Assembly: GCA_963747335.1 (NCBI GenBank)
Contig: CAVVEV010000003.1
Span: 186,001-250,000, forward strand
Direction of reading: 5' to 3'
Length of the DNA stretch: 64,000 nt
Origin: Prado023 sp963747335
GTDB lineage: Bacteria > Actinomycetota > Actinomycetes > S36-B12 > CAIYMF01
Shown: positions 25,418 to 34,326 of the stretch, piece after piece
Layout of the letters: each line of letters opens with the position of its first letter
How positions within the stretch are numbered: position 1 is the first letter of the stretch
Notes under the pieces: model-generated
Told to the model about the DNA's origin: nothing
The model's database searches: none
The model's input: the letters and a program-made list of their open reading frames with translations, nothing else
Program-made: the position numbers and the translations under genes

Positions 25418-25452
25418 GCGGACGAAACGTCCGCCGTTATCAAACCGTTATC
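25418..25452 (+). promoter_or_regulatory. Operator cluster before the chitobiose operon
   Basis: A perfect inverted repeat GCGGACG-AAA-CGTCCGC (25418-25434) is followed at once by two direct copies of CCGTTATC (25434-25441 and 25445-25452), 11 bases apart. The cluster lies about 145 bases before the binding-protein gene. No DasR-type box was seen. A LacI-, ROK- or GntR-type regulator encoded elsewhere is inferred. Confidence 0.45.
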
Positions 25453-25595
25453 TACTGTGCGCATTCGTGATTGTTCCGTTGCTGGCTCGAACGCCGCGCT
25501 GGTCTGCGATCCGCTTGAATTCGAGGTGACGCCCCGACGACCTGGCCGGCAAGCGTAGGAAGCCCACACAACAACTGACACCCGAAGGGGATTCG

Positions 25596-26876
25596 ATGAA
25601 GTTCCGCACTGGAATCGTGGCGCTGGCCGCCGCGGGCCTGACCCTCACCGCCTGTTCGAGCGGCTCCGACACCGCCACCGAGGAGCCCAGCGCGCCCGCG
25701 TCCGACGCGAGTGGCACCCTGAAGGTGTGGCTCATGGATGGCAGCCAGCCGCAGACGGTGGTCGACACGGTCAACGCAGAGTTCAAGAAGGCCTACCCGA
25801 ATGTCGACGTGCAGGTCGAGCTGCAGCAGTGGGGTGGCATCCAGGACAAGCTGACCACGTCGCTGGGCACCGACTCGACCCCGGACGTCGTGGAGATCGG
25901 AAACAGCCTGACCGCCAAGTACGCCGATGCGGGCCTGCTCGCCGAGCAGGATGCCGCCGCCTTCGGCGTGGACGGGATGCTCCCCGGCCTGCAGCCGTCC
26001 GGCGAGCTCGACGGCATCCGCTACGGCATCCCCTACTACGGTGGTGTGCGGATCGTGGTCTACAAGAAGAGCGACTTCGAGAAGGCCGGTGTCGAGATCC
26101 CCACGACCCTTGACGAACTGAACACCGTGGCCGGCAAGCTGCAGGAGGCCAACGCCGACAACAGCAAGTACTCGGCGTTCTACTTCCCGGGCAAGTACTG
26201 GTACGGCGCCGTCCCGTTCGTCTGGGATGCCGGCGGCGACATCGCTGTGCCGGACGGCGACCAGTGGGCGGGCAAGTTGGACACCGCAGAGTCCCGCGCC
26301 GGGCTGACCACGCTGAACAACCTGGTCCAGAACTACTCGAAGGCGCCCAAGGACGGCGACGAGACCAAGAACCTCGACGCCTTCAACACCGGCAACGTCG
26401 GCATGATGATCGACTCCTGGTGGGCCCCGGGCGTGCTTGACGCCCCCGACTCGAAGTTCGCCGGCGACATCGGCGTGTTCGCCCTCCCGGGCACCACCGC
26501 TGAGACAACGGCCCCGGTGTTCTTCGGTGGCTCGGACCTGGCCGTGTCGGCCAAGAGTGCCCAGCAGGGCCTTGCCGGCGAGTGGGTCAAGATCCTGACG
26601 AACCTGACGACCCAGACCCAGCTGGCCAAGGAGGGTGGGGTCATCCCCAACCAGGAGGGCGCATTCGTCGGGCATGAGGGCAACGAGTTCCTGATGGTCG
26701 CCGACCAGGCCTCCACGGTCTCGAAGTTCACCCCGGTGTCGCCGTGCTGGGGCAACGTGGAGAGCTCGGGCGTGCTGCAGGACATGCTGGTGAAGATCTT
26801 CACCGAGTCCGCCACGATCGACGAGGCCACCACGGAGGCCTCCACCGCGATCACCGACACGCTCAACGGCTGCTGA
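25596..26876 (+). CDS. ABC sugar-binding lipoprotein, DasA-like (chitobiose)
   Basis: A 426-residue solute-binding lipoprotein with lipobox LTAC (Cys20), a Ser/Thr/Glu linker and a family-1 sugar-binding fold. Segments such as DVVEIGNSLTAKYADAG and LDGIRYGIPYYGG resemble DasA, the chitobiose receptor of Streptomyces. It captures the sugar outside the membrane and delivers it to the two permeases encoded downstream. The GH94 chitobiose phosphorylase in the same operon supports N,N'-diacetylchitobiose as ligand. GAAGGGG precedes the ATG. No ATPase gene is present; a shared MsiK-type ATPase is assumed. Confidence 0.88.
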   Translation: MKFRTGIVALAAAGLTLTACSSGSDTATEEPSAPASDASGTLKVWLMDGSQPQTVVDTVNAEFKKAYPNVDVQVELQQWGGIQDKLTTSLGTDSTPDVVEIGNSLTAKYADAGLLAEQDAAAFGVDGMLPGLQPSGELDGIRYGIPYYGGVRIVVYKKSDFEKAGVEIPTTLDELNTVAGKLQEANADNSKYSAFYFPGKYWYGAVPFVWDAGGDIAVPDGDQWAGKLDTAESRAGLTTLNNLVQNYSKAPKDGDETKNLDAFNTGNVGMMIDSWWAPGVLDAPDSKFAGDIGVFALPGTTAETTAPVFFGGSDLAVSAKSAQQGLAGEWVKILTNLTTQTQLAKEGGVIPNQEGAFVGHEGNEFLMVADQASTVSKFTPVSPCWGNVESSGVLQDMLVKIFTESATIDEATTEASTAITDTLNGC

Positions 26877-26895
26877 CCCAGGCTGCCAGCACAGC

Positions 26896-26934
26896 GCTGA
26901 TGGCCCGGGTTCCACAGGATCCCGGGCCATCAGC
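26896..26934 (+). terminator. 14-bp perfect hairpin between binding protein and permease genes
   Basis: GCTGATGGCCCGGG (26896-26909) pairs perfectly with CCCGGGCCATCAGC (26921-26934) around an 11-base loop, 20 bases after the binding-protein stop. A partial terminator or mRNA-stabilising hairpin here would keep the binding protein in excess over the permeases, as is common in ABC sugar operons. Confidence 0.7.
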
Positions 26935-27037
26935 CTCAGGGCGGACTGTCCATGAGGCAGTGCCGCACCAGAAGGACTGGATCAACCCGGGAGCGCTAGC
27001 GTCCGGCAGCACCCAACCGAAGGAGGCGATGGGGCAG

Positions 27038-27997
27038 ATGAGTACAACTGCACCTGCTGTGACCAAGGCGCCGGGCCAGGCGCCACCGAGCGCGCAGGAC
27101 CTGGAGCCCAAGCGCAACAAGCTCGCGTTCTGGCTGCTGCTCCCGGCGAGCGTCCTGCTGGTCGTGGTGCTCGGATACCCGATCGTGAACATGGTCATCC
27201 TGTCCCTGCAGGAGGCGAAGCTGCGCAACATCACCCGGGGCACCCAGTCCTGGAACAACTTCGCGAACTACACCAAGATCCTCGGCGACCCGTACTTCTG
27301 GGAGGTCGTGGTCCGCACCCTGGCCTTCACCGTGGTCTGTGTGGTGGCGACGATGATCCTGGGAACGCTGGTCGCCCTGCTGCTGAACAAGCTCGGCACC
27401 AAGATGCGGCTGTTCGTCCTGGTGGGCCTGCTCCTGGCGTGGGCCACCCCGGCGGTCACGGCGACCCAGACCTGGCAGTTCCTGTTCGACACGCAGTTCG
27501 GCGTCGTGAACTGGGCGCTCGTGGAGCTTGGCTTCGATCAGTTCGAGGGGTACTCGTGGCTGGCGGAGCCGGTGAGCCTGCTGGCCCTGGCGGCGATCAT
27601 CGTGGTGTGGGGGGCGATCCCGTTCGTGGCGCTGACCCTGTTCGCCGGGCTGTCCCAGGTCCCCAACGAGATCTACGAGGCGGCCTCGTTGGACGGGGCC
27701 ACGAAGTGGACCCAGTTCTGGAAGCTCACGGTGCCGCAGCTGGCCCCGATCTTCCTGATCCTGGTCGCCCTGTCGACGATCTGGGACTTCCGGGTGTTCA
27801 CCCAGGTGTTCATCCTGCAGAAGTCCGGTGGCATCGCCAAGGACACCGACCTGCTGGGCATCTACTCCTACCGGGTCGGGTTCTCCGGCAACGATTTCGG
27901 AGTGGGCTCAGCGATCGGCGTGATGATGGTGCTGATGCTGCTGGTCGTGTCCGTGTTCTACATCCGTCAGATGATCAAGCAGTTGGATGAGGCATAG
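27038..27997 (+). CDS. ABC sugar permease 1 (DasB-like)
   Basis: A 319-residue MalF-type permease with a basic cytoplasmic N-terminus, six helices and the EAA loop EIYEAASLDGATKWTQFWKLTVPQLAP, which docks the ATPase. AAGGAGG lies 11 bases before ATG 27038 and only 2 bases before an in-frame ATG at 27029; the former is preferred. It forms the translocation pore with the next gene product. Confidence 0.9.
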   Translation: MSTTAPAVTKAPGQAPPSAQDLEPKRNKLAFWLLLPASVLLVVVLGYPIVNMVILSLQEAKLRNITRGTQSWNNFANYTKILGDPYFWEVVVRTLAFTVVCVVATMILGTLVALLLNKLGTKMRLFVLVGLLLAWATPAVTATQTWQFLFDTQFGVVNWALVELGFDQFEGYSWLAEPVSLLALAAIIVVWGAIPFVALTLFAGLSQVPNEIYEAASLDGATKWTQFWKLTVPQLAPIFLILVALSTIWDFRVFTQVFILQKSGGIAKDTDLLGIYSYRVGFSGNDFGVGSAIGVMMVLMLLVVSVFYIRQMIKQLDEA

Positions 27998-28828
27998 ATG
28001 ATCAACAAGAAGGGCGGCCTCGCCGCCAACACCCTCGGTGTCCTGCTGTTCATCGGGATGGTCTTCCCGGTCTACTGGATGGTCATCTCCTCACTCAAGC
28101 CCCGCGAGGACTTCTTCCTCGAGACCCCGAAGTTCCTGCCGATCCCGGCCACGCTGTCCAACTACCAGCGCGTCATCGCCGACAAGGACTTCTTCACCTT
28201 CGCCAGGAACTCGTTGACCGTCACGGTCGTGGTCGTCGTCCTGTCGATGTTGGTGGCGTTCCTGGCCGCGACCGCGGTCGGGCGGTTCAACTTCCGCGGC
28301 CGCAAGGCCTACATTGTGATGCTGCTGGCCGTGCAGATGGTCCCGTTCGAGGCGCTGCTGATCTCCATGTACCTGCTGCTCGACAGCGTCAACCAGGTCA
28401 ACAGGCTCACCGGCGTGATGATCTCCTACCTGGCCATCGTCCTACCGTTCACGATCTGGACCCTGCGCGGGTTCATCGCCAACGTGCCCAAGGATCTCGA
28501 GGAGGCCGCGATGATCGACGGCTGCTCCCAGGGCCAGGCGTTCCGCAAGATCCTGTTCCCGCTGATCGCCCCCGGACTGGTGAGCACGTCGGTGTTCGCG
28601 TTCATCATGGCGTGGAACGAGTTCATCCTGGCCAACGTGATCCTGCTCGACCAGAACAAGCAGACCCTGCCGGTCTGGCTGACTTCGTTCCAGGGCGGGA
28701 TGAAGGAGACTGACTGGGGCGGCCTGATGGCCGGATCCGTGCTGTTCGCGCTGCCGGTGATCATCTTCTTCGTCATCGTCCAGGGCCGGATCCAGTCCGG
28801 AGCCCTCGAAGGTGGCGTGAAGGGATGA
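27998..28828 (+). CDS. ABC sugar permease 2 (DasC-like)
   Basis: A 276-residue MalG-type permease starting directly after the stop of permease 1. Six helices are visible, with the EAA loop DLEEAAMIDGCSQGQAFRKILFPLIAPG. Its stop overlaps the start of the mutase fusion gene as ATGA, so transport and the first metabolic step are translated together. Confidence 0.9.
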   Translation: MINKKGGLAANTLGVLLFIGMVFPVYWMVISSLKPREDFFLETPKFLPIPATLSNYQRVIADKDFFTFARNSLTVTVVVVVLSMLVAFLAATAVGRFNFRGRKAYIVMLLAVQMVPFEALLISMYLLLDSVNQVNRLTGVMISYLAIVLPFTIWTLRGFIANVPKDLEEAAMIDGCSQGQAFRKILFPLIAPGLVSTSVFAFIMAWNEFILANVILLDQNKQTLPVWLTSFQGGMKETDWGGLMAGSVLFALPVIIFFVIVQGRIQSGALEGGVKG

Positions 28829-31014
28829 CACCACGCCCCACGCGTGGGAGGGGGTCCCGGTCAGCGGTGGTCCTGGCCGCCGGCTCGGATCCCGCATCCC
28901 GGGCCCTGCTGACCCAGCCCCTCGGGGACTCCACCGTCGTCCAGCTCGCGGTGGACAACGTCCGCACGGTGGTGGAGGCGAACCGCATCGTGGTCGTGGT
29001 CGCGCGCCACGACACCGTGATACGTGACCTCCTGGGCCAGGAGCTCACCTATGTGCTCCAGGACGAGCCCGTGGGCACGGGTGGCGCGGCGCTGCTGGGC
29101 CTGGGGTACCTGCTTTCGGACAGCGACCAGGTGCTGGTGACCTACGCCGATACCCCGCTGCTGCGCCCCGACTCACTTCTGGGTCTGTTCACCCGGCACC
29201 GGCTGAAGGGCGCAGACCTGTCGGTCCTCACCGCGGTGATCGATGACCCGGACCCCTCGTACGGGCGGGTCCTGCGCGAGGGCGGCCGCATCACCGCGAT
29301 CATCGAGGGGTCGGACCTGACCGCCGAGCACAATGACATCCACGAGGTCAATGTCGGGGGGTACGTGGCCACCCCGGGCCTGCTCCTCGGAACGCTGGCG
29401 ACCATGGCGGCTGCCGGGGAGCACCGGCTGACCGACCTCGCCCGTCGGGTGATCAACTCCGGCGGGCGGGTGCACAGCTACCAGATCCATGACCCGGACG
29501 AGGTCCAGGGCATCAACAGCCCGGAGGAGCTGGCGCTGGCCGAGGACATCGTCCTCAAGCGGTTGTTCGTCCCCCGGAAGAACACCGACACGAAGATCGT
29601 GTTCGGCACGGGGGGCTGGCGTGCAGTGATCGGCGAGGGGTACACCTTGGCCAATGTCCGGCGGCTCTGTCAGGCGATCGCCAACGAGACCATCCGCCAG
29701 GAGCTTGACTCCCAGCCCGTCGTGATCGGCGGGGACCGGAGGTTCCTCTCCCACGACTCCGCTATCGCCGCGGCCGAGGTGTTCGCGGGCAACAACATCC
29801 CCGTGGTGCTGCTGCCCGACGACGTGCCGACTCCGCTGGTCACCTTCGCCGCCCCGTACCTGGGCGCGGCCTACGGGGTGATCATCACCTCCAGCCACAA
29901 CCCGCCGGAGTGGAACGGGATGAAGGTCTTCCGCGCCGATGGCTCGTTGCCGTTGGACGAGGAGACCGACCGGTTCCAGGACGAGGCGAACGCCATGACG
30001 GTCGATGACGTGATCACATTGGACATCGACCTGGCCCGCCGCGCGGGGATGGTCGTCGAGCGCGCGCTGACCACTCCCTACGTGGATGCCATCGAGGCCA
30101 TCGTCAACGTGGACGCCGCCCGCGACGCGGACCTTCACGTGATCGTGGATCCGATGTACGGCACAAGCCAACTGACATTGGGCATGATCCTCAACGACAT
30201 GCGGGTGCGCACGGAGTTCATCCACGCGGCGCACAACCCGCTGTTCGGTGGTGTTGCCCCCGCTCCGGACCTCGAACGGTTGTCCGCGCTGATCGGGATG
30301 ATCACCCACGGCAACGGCCGCTACGACCTGGGCCTGGCCACCGATGGCGACTCCGACCGGATCGGGATCGTCGACGAGATGGGCGAGTACGTCAGCACCA
30401 ACGACCTGCTCCTGCTGCTCTACTGGTACCTGCACGAGGTCCGGGGGGAGAAGGGCGGCGTCGTCCGGAACCTTGCGACCACGCACCTGCTCGACCGGCT
30501 CGCAGCGCACTTCGGCGAGGAATCGTTCGAGTGCCGGGTGGGCTTCAAGTACGTCACGGCGGGCATGGACCAGATCGGTGCGGTTCTCGGCGGGGAGTCC
30601 TCCGGTGGCCTGACGATCCGTGGCTGGATCAAGGGCAAGGACGGCATCTTCGCCTGCGCCCTGGTCGTCGAGATGCTGGCCCGCACGGGCAAGCGGATCA
30701 GCGAGTTGCGCGAGATGGTCTACGAGATCACCGGTCGCCTCTACGCCATGGACGAGAGCGTGGCGGCGACCCCGGAGATGCGCATCGCGGTGCCCCGGCG
30801 GCTCGAGGCCGAACCGCTGACGCACATCGGGCCGTACCCGGTCCTCGGGGTCTCGCACCTCGACGGCACGAAGATCCTGCTGGACAACGACAACTGGGCG
30901 CTGCTGCGGTTCTCCGGCACCGAGCCGGCGCTGCGGCTCTTCGTCGAGGCCGACACCCCGGAGAGGGCCGCGGAACTGCTGGCCTGGTTGCGCGGGTTCG
31001 TGACCGCAGGCTGA
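28825..31014 (+). CDS. Fusion of nucleotidyltransferase-like and phosphohexomutase domains
   Basis: A 729-residue bifunctional protein. Residues of about 12-245 are a GlmU-like sugar-1-P nucleotidyltransferase fold (VVLAAG, QDEPVGTGGAAL, VTYADTPLL), but the G-x-G-T-R-M...P-K loop of GlmU is not preserved, so pyrophosphorylase activity is doubtful. Residues of about 255-729 are a complete alpha-D-phosphohexomutase: GTGGWRAVIG, catalytic Ser357 in TSSHNP, metal loop DGDSDR (507-512), sugar loop GGESSGG and phosphate loop FSGTEPALR. Placed between transporter and GH94 phosphorylase, the mutase should convert GlcNAc-1-P to GlcNAc-6-P; the N-terminal part could make or sense UDP-GlcNAc. This assignment is from context. 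Confidence 0.82.
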   Translation: MTPRPTRGRGSRSAVVLAAGSDPASRALLTQPLGDSTVVQLAVDNVRTVVEANRIVVVVARHDTVIRDLLGQELTYVLQDEPVGTGGAALLGLGYLLSDSDQVLVTYADTPLLRPDSLLGLFTRHRLKGADLSVLTAVIDDPDPSYGRVLREGGRITAIIEGSDLTAEHNDIHEVNVGGYVATPGLLLGTLATMAAAGEHRLTDLARRVINSGGRVHSYQIHDPDEVQGINSPEELALAEDIVLKRLFVPRKNTDTKIVFGTGGWRAVIGEGYTLANVRRLCQAIANETIRQELDSQPVVIGGDRRFLSHDSAIAAAEVFAGNNIPVVLLPDDVPTPLVTFAAPYLGAAYGVIITSSHNPPEWNGMKVFRADGSLPLDEETDRFQDEANAMTVDDVITLDIDLARRAGMVVERALTTPYVDAIEAIVNVDAARDADLHVIVDPMYGTSQLTLGMILNDMRVRTEFIHAAHNPLFGGVAPAPDLERLSALIGMITHGNGRYDLGLATDGDSDRIGIVDEMGEYVSTNDLLLLLYWYLHEVRGEKGGVVRNLATTHLLDRLAAHFGEESFECRVGFKYVTAGMDQIGAVLGGESSGGLTIRGWIKGKDGIFACALVVEMLARTGKRISELREMVYEITGRLYAMDESVAATPEMRIAVPRRLEAEPLTHIGPYPVLGVSHLDGTKILLDNDNWALLRFSGTEPALRLFVEADTPERAAELLAWLRGFVTAG

Positions 31015-31051
31015 CGCCGCCCACCTGACCACCACCACCAAGGACCACACG

Positions 31052-33514
31052 ATGCGCTACGGGCACTTCGACACCGCCAACGACGAGTACGTGATCGACC
31101 GGCCGGACGTCCCCGTCTCGTTCACCAACTACCTGGGCGGCAAGGACTACTGCGTGGTGCTGTCGCACAACGCCGGCGGCTACTCGTACTACCGCTCGCC
31201 ACAGAACGGCCGGGTCACCAGGTTCCGGCCGAATGGCGTTCCGCTGGACCGCCCCGGGCACTACGTGTACCTGCGCGACGACGCCGACGGCGACGTCTGG
31301 TCGGTGTCGTGGCAGCCGGTCGGCAAGCCCCTGGCCGTGGACGGTGCGGAGGGCGGCGCGCAGTACACGGCCGCCCACGGCATGGGCTACTCGCGCTTCG
31401 AAGCCGCATACAGGGGGATTGAGGCCACGCAGACGATCTTCGTCCCCCTCGACGATGCAGCCGAGGTGTGGGACGTCCGGGTCACCAACACCGGCGACAT
31501 CGAGCGCACCCTGACCCTGGCCACGTACCTGGAGTTCAGCTTCCACACCATCACGATCGACAACCAGAACCTGCAGATGTCGCTCTACGCCTCCGGGTCG
31601 TCGTATGCCGACGGGATCATCGAGTACGACTTCCTCTACGAGCCGTGGACGGCGCACTACTTCACCTCCAGCCGCACCCCGGACTCCTACGATTCGCTGC
31701 GTGACAGCTTCATCGGTGCCTACCGGACCGAGAGCAACCCGATCGCGGTCGAGCGGGGCCACGGGTCGAACCGCAGCGCCACGACCCAGAACCACTGCGG
31801 GTCGCTGTTCCACGCAGTGACCCTCGCGCCGGGGGAGTCCACGCGGCTGGCCTACGTCCTGGGCCACGGATCCCGTGACGAGGTGGGTCGGGCCATGCAG
31901 GCCAAGTACGCCGACCCGGCGACCGTCGACGCCGAGTTCGCGCGGCTGCGCGCCCATTGGCGGGCCAAGCAGGACGCCCTGCGGATCCGCACGCCGCACG
32001 AGGGCATGAACACCATGATCAACACCTGGACGCTCCTCCAGGCTGAGACCTGCGTGCAGTGGTCGCGGTTCGCATCCTTCGTCGAGGTCGGTGGGCGCAC
32101 AGGGCTGGGCTACCGCGACACCGCCCAGGACGTCATGAGCGTGATCCACTCCAACCCGGCCAAGACTCGCTCGCGGATCATGGAGCTCCTGCGGGCTCAG
32201 ACCCGGGCGGGCTACGGGTTGCACCTGTTCGACCCGAAGGCGTTCGACCCGGATGCCGAGACGCTGCCGGACATCCCCTCACCGACGGTCGTGCCCACGC
32301 CGGCCGGGGCCTCGCTGATCCACGGACTCGAGGACACGTCGTCGGACTCGCACCTGTGGCTGGTGCCCTCGGTCGTTGAGTACGTCAAGGAGACCGGCGA
32401 CCTGGCGTTCCTCGACCTAGAGGTGCCCTACGCCGAGGGTGCCGACCCGGCCGTCGCCTGCACGGTCTACGACCACCTGAAGGCAGCACTGGACTTCTCC
32501 GCGGAGCAGGTCGGGGCCAATGGTGTGGCCCTGGGCCTGCGCGCGGACTGGAACGACTGCCTGAACCTCGGTGGCGGCGAGACCTCGCTGGTGACGTTCC
32601 TGCACGCGTGGGCGATCAGGGCCTTCCTCGAGGTGGCCGGGCCGCTTGGGCGCACTGAGGACGCATCGCGGTACACGGCCGAGCTCGAACGCATCGGGCG
32701 GGTCGCTCACGAGCAGCTCTGGGACGGCGCGTGGTGGATCCGCGGCTACACCCGGGACGGGGTGAAGATCGGGTCACGCGAGAACGCAGAGGGGCGGATC
32801 TTCCTGGAGCACCAGGCGTGGCCGGTGATCGCCGGGATCACGACCCAGGAGCGGGGCGAGGTCTCGATGGACTCCGTGCGGGAGCTGCTCGGCTCCGAGT
32901 ACGGCAGCCACCTGAACTGGCCGGCGTTCACCATGGTGGACGACACGGTGGGCTTCGTGACGCGTGTCTACCCGGGCATCAAGGAGAACGCGGCCATCTT
33001 CAGCCACCCCAATGCGTGGCCGATCATCGCCGAGGCCGTCCTGGGCCGGGGGGACCAGGCAGTGGCCTTCTACGACTCGATCCTGCCGTACCACCAGAAC
33101 GACAACATCGACGTGCGGGGGGCTGAGCCCTACGCCTACGTGCAGTTCATCTACGGCCGCGACCACGAGTGGTTCGGCAAGGCCCAGAACCCGTGGCTGA
33201 CCGGCACGGCCGGGTGGATGTACACCGCGGTCACCAAGTGGATCCTCGGCGTGCGCCTCACCCTCGACGGGCTCGTCGTCGACCCGTGCATCCCGGGGGA
33301 CTGGGACGGCTTCGAGGTCCGTCGCCAGTGGCGCGGGGCGACGTACCTGATCGAGGTGCGCAACCCCGACCACGTGTCGAAGGGTGTGGCCCGGATCGCC
33401 GTCGACGGTGTGGACCACGACCCGCAGCTGCCGATCCCGGCCCGGCCGGCCGGCAGCGAGGCCCGCGTCGTGGTGACCCTCGGCGGCCACGGTCCCACCC
33501 GGGAGGTGGCCTGA
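31052..33514 (+). CDS. chbP: N,N'-diacetylchitobiose phosphorylase (GH94)
   Basis: An 820-residue GH94 enzyme. It matches the Vibrio proteolyticus chitobiose phosphorylase over its length as far as I recall that sequence: N-terminal sandwich domain (MRYGHFDTANDEYVI, VVLSHNAGGYSYY), (alpha/alpha)6 barrel with the general acid Asp499 in RADWNDCLNLGGGE, and C-terminal WGG-like segment FEVRRQWRGATY. The reaction is (GlcNAc)2 + Pi giving GlcNAc-1-P + GlcNAc, saving one ATP per disaccharide. It is cytoplasmic and needs an importer, which the operon provides. The close match makes chitobiose more likely than cellobiose. Confidence 0.92.
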   Translation: MRYGHFDTANDEYVIDRPDVPVSFTNYLGGKDYCVVLSHNAGGYSYYRSPQNGRVTRFRPNGVPLDRPGHYVYLRDDADGDVWSVSWQPVGKPLAVDGAEGGAQYTAAHGMGYSRFEAAYRGIEATQTIFVPLDDAAEVWDVRVTNTGDIERTLTLATYLEFSFHTITIDNQNLQMSLYASGSSYADGIIEYDFLYEPWTAHYFTSSRTPDSYDSLRDSFIGAYRTESNPIAVERGHGSNRSATTQNHCGSLFHAVTLAPGESTRLAYVLGHGSRDEVGRAMQAKYADPATVDAEFARLRAHWRAKQDALRIRTPHEGMNTMINTWTLLQAETCVQWSRFASFVEVGGRTGLGYRDTAQDVMSVIHSNPAKTRSRIMELLRAQTRAGYGLHLFDPKAFDPDAETLPDIPSPTVVPTPAGASLIHGLEDTSSDSHLWLVPSVVEYVKETGDLAFLDLEVPYAEGADPAVACTVYDHLKAALDFSAEQVGANGVALGLRADWNDCLNLGGGETSLVTFLHAWAIRAFLEVAGPLGRTEDASRYTAELERIGRVAHEQLWDGAWWIRGYTRDGVKIGSRENAEGRIFLEHQAWPVIAGITTQERGEVSMDSVRELLGSEYGSHLNWPAFTMVDDTVGFVTRVYPGIKENAAIFSHPNAWPIIAEAVLGRGDQAVAFYDSILPYHQNDNIDVRGAEPYAYVQFIYGRDHEWFGKAQNPWLTGTAGWMYTAVTKWILGVRLTLDGLVVDPCIPGDWDGFEVRRQWRGATYLIEVRNPDHVSKGVARIAVDGVDHDPQLPIPARPAGSEARVVVTLGGHGPTREVA

Positions 33515-34245
33515 TGAACGACATGTCGATCGCAGCGCCGGCGATGCTGCGTGACGGGAGGTTCACCGGCCCGGGTGTGGTGAGGGTGCGCGATGGCCGG
33601 ATCGTGGAGGTGTCCGACCGGGTTGAGGATCGGGCCGGGTCGTCTGTTGTCCTGGGGTCGGGGGTGCTGACTCCGGGCCTGTTGGACCTGCAGAACAACG
33701 GCTCGTTCGGCGCCGACTTCGCCGACGCCACGCCGGCGCAGTGGGAGGAGGTCCTGACCGGGCTGGCGGTGCGGGGGGTGACCGGTGTGCAGCCGACGAT
33801 CATCACCGCGCCGCTGGAGGAGCTGGACTCGGCCTTCGACCGGGCGCGCGCGGCGCAGGTCCGGCACGAGGACCAGCGGGTGTGCCGGATCCTGGGGGTC
33901 CACCTGGAGGGGCCGTTCATCTCCGAGGTGCGCAAGGGGGCGCACCGGGCCGAGTGCATGCTCGATCCCACGCCGGAGGCCCTCGACCGGTTGCTGGGCA
34001 ACCACTCGACCCGTGAGGTGCTGCTCACGCCCGGTTGGTGGCCGCCGGGATCGTCGTGTCGGTGGGGCACTCGGATGCCACCGCCGAGCAGGTGTGGGCG
34101 GCCGCTGATGCCGGGGCCACGATGACCACGCACATCTTCAACGCGCAGCGGGGGCCATATCGCCGCCGGAGCCCACGCGGACCTCGTGTGGTGGGACCAG
34201 GACTGGCACCCGCGACGGGTCTGGATCGCCGGCCACGAGGTGTAG
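33514..34245 (+). pseudogene. nagA: nagA remnant with internal deletions
   Basis: Remains of N-acetylglucosamine-6-phosphate deacetylase. The first ~170 codons are intact (GVLTPGLLDLQNNG, GVQPTIITAP, HLEGPF). A gap of roughly 12 codons with a frame change follows LLTPG (near 34030). The segment AAGIVVSVGHSDATAEQVW continues to THIFNAQ, and then about 190 codons are lost. The C-terminus AHADLVWWDQDWHPRRVW to the stop at 34243-34245 follows in another frame. Most of the catalytic half is missing, so the product cannot be active. The start overlaps the chbP stop (TGATG), so this was once the next gene of the operon. Confidence 0.88.
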
Positions 34246-34326
34246 GTGCCCGATGCGGCTGGCGACGGCGCCTCCGCCACGGTGGCCGCCCCCGAACCCC
34301 GTCCCTTCGATTGACTAGGAGTTCAT

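Noticed and set aside
25330..25595. DasR binding site before the sugar operon
   Set aside because: Only a half-site-like TGGTCTGG near 25332 was found, without the paired arm.
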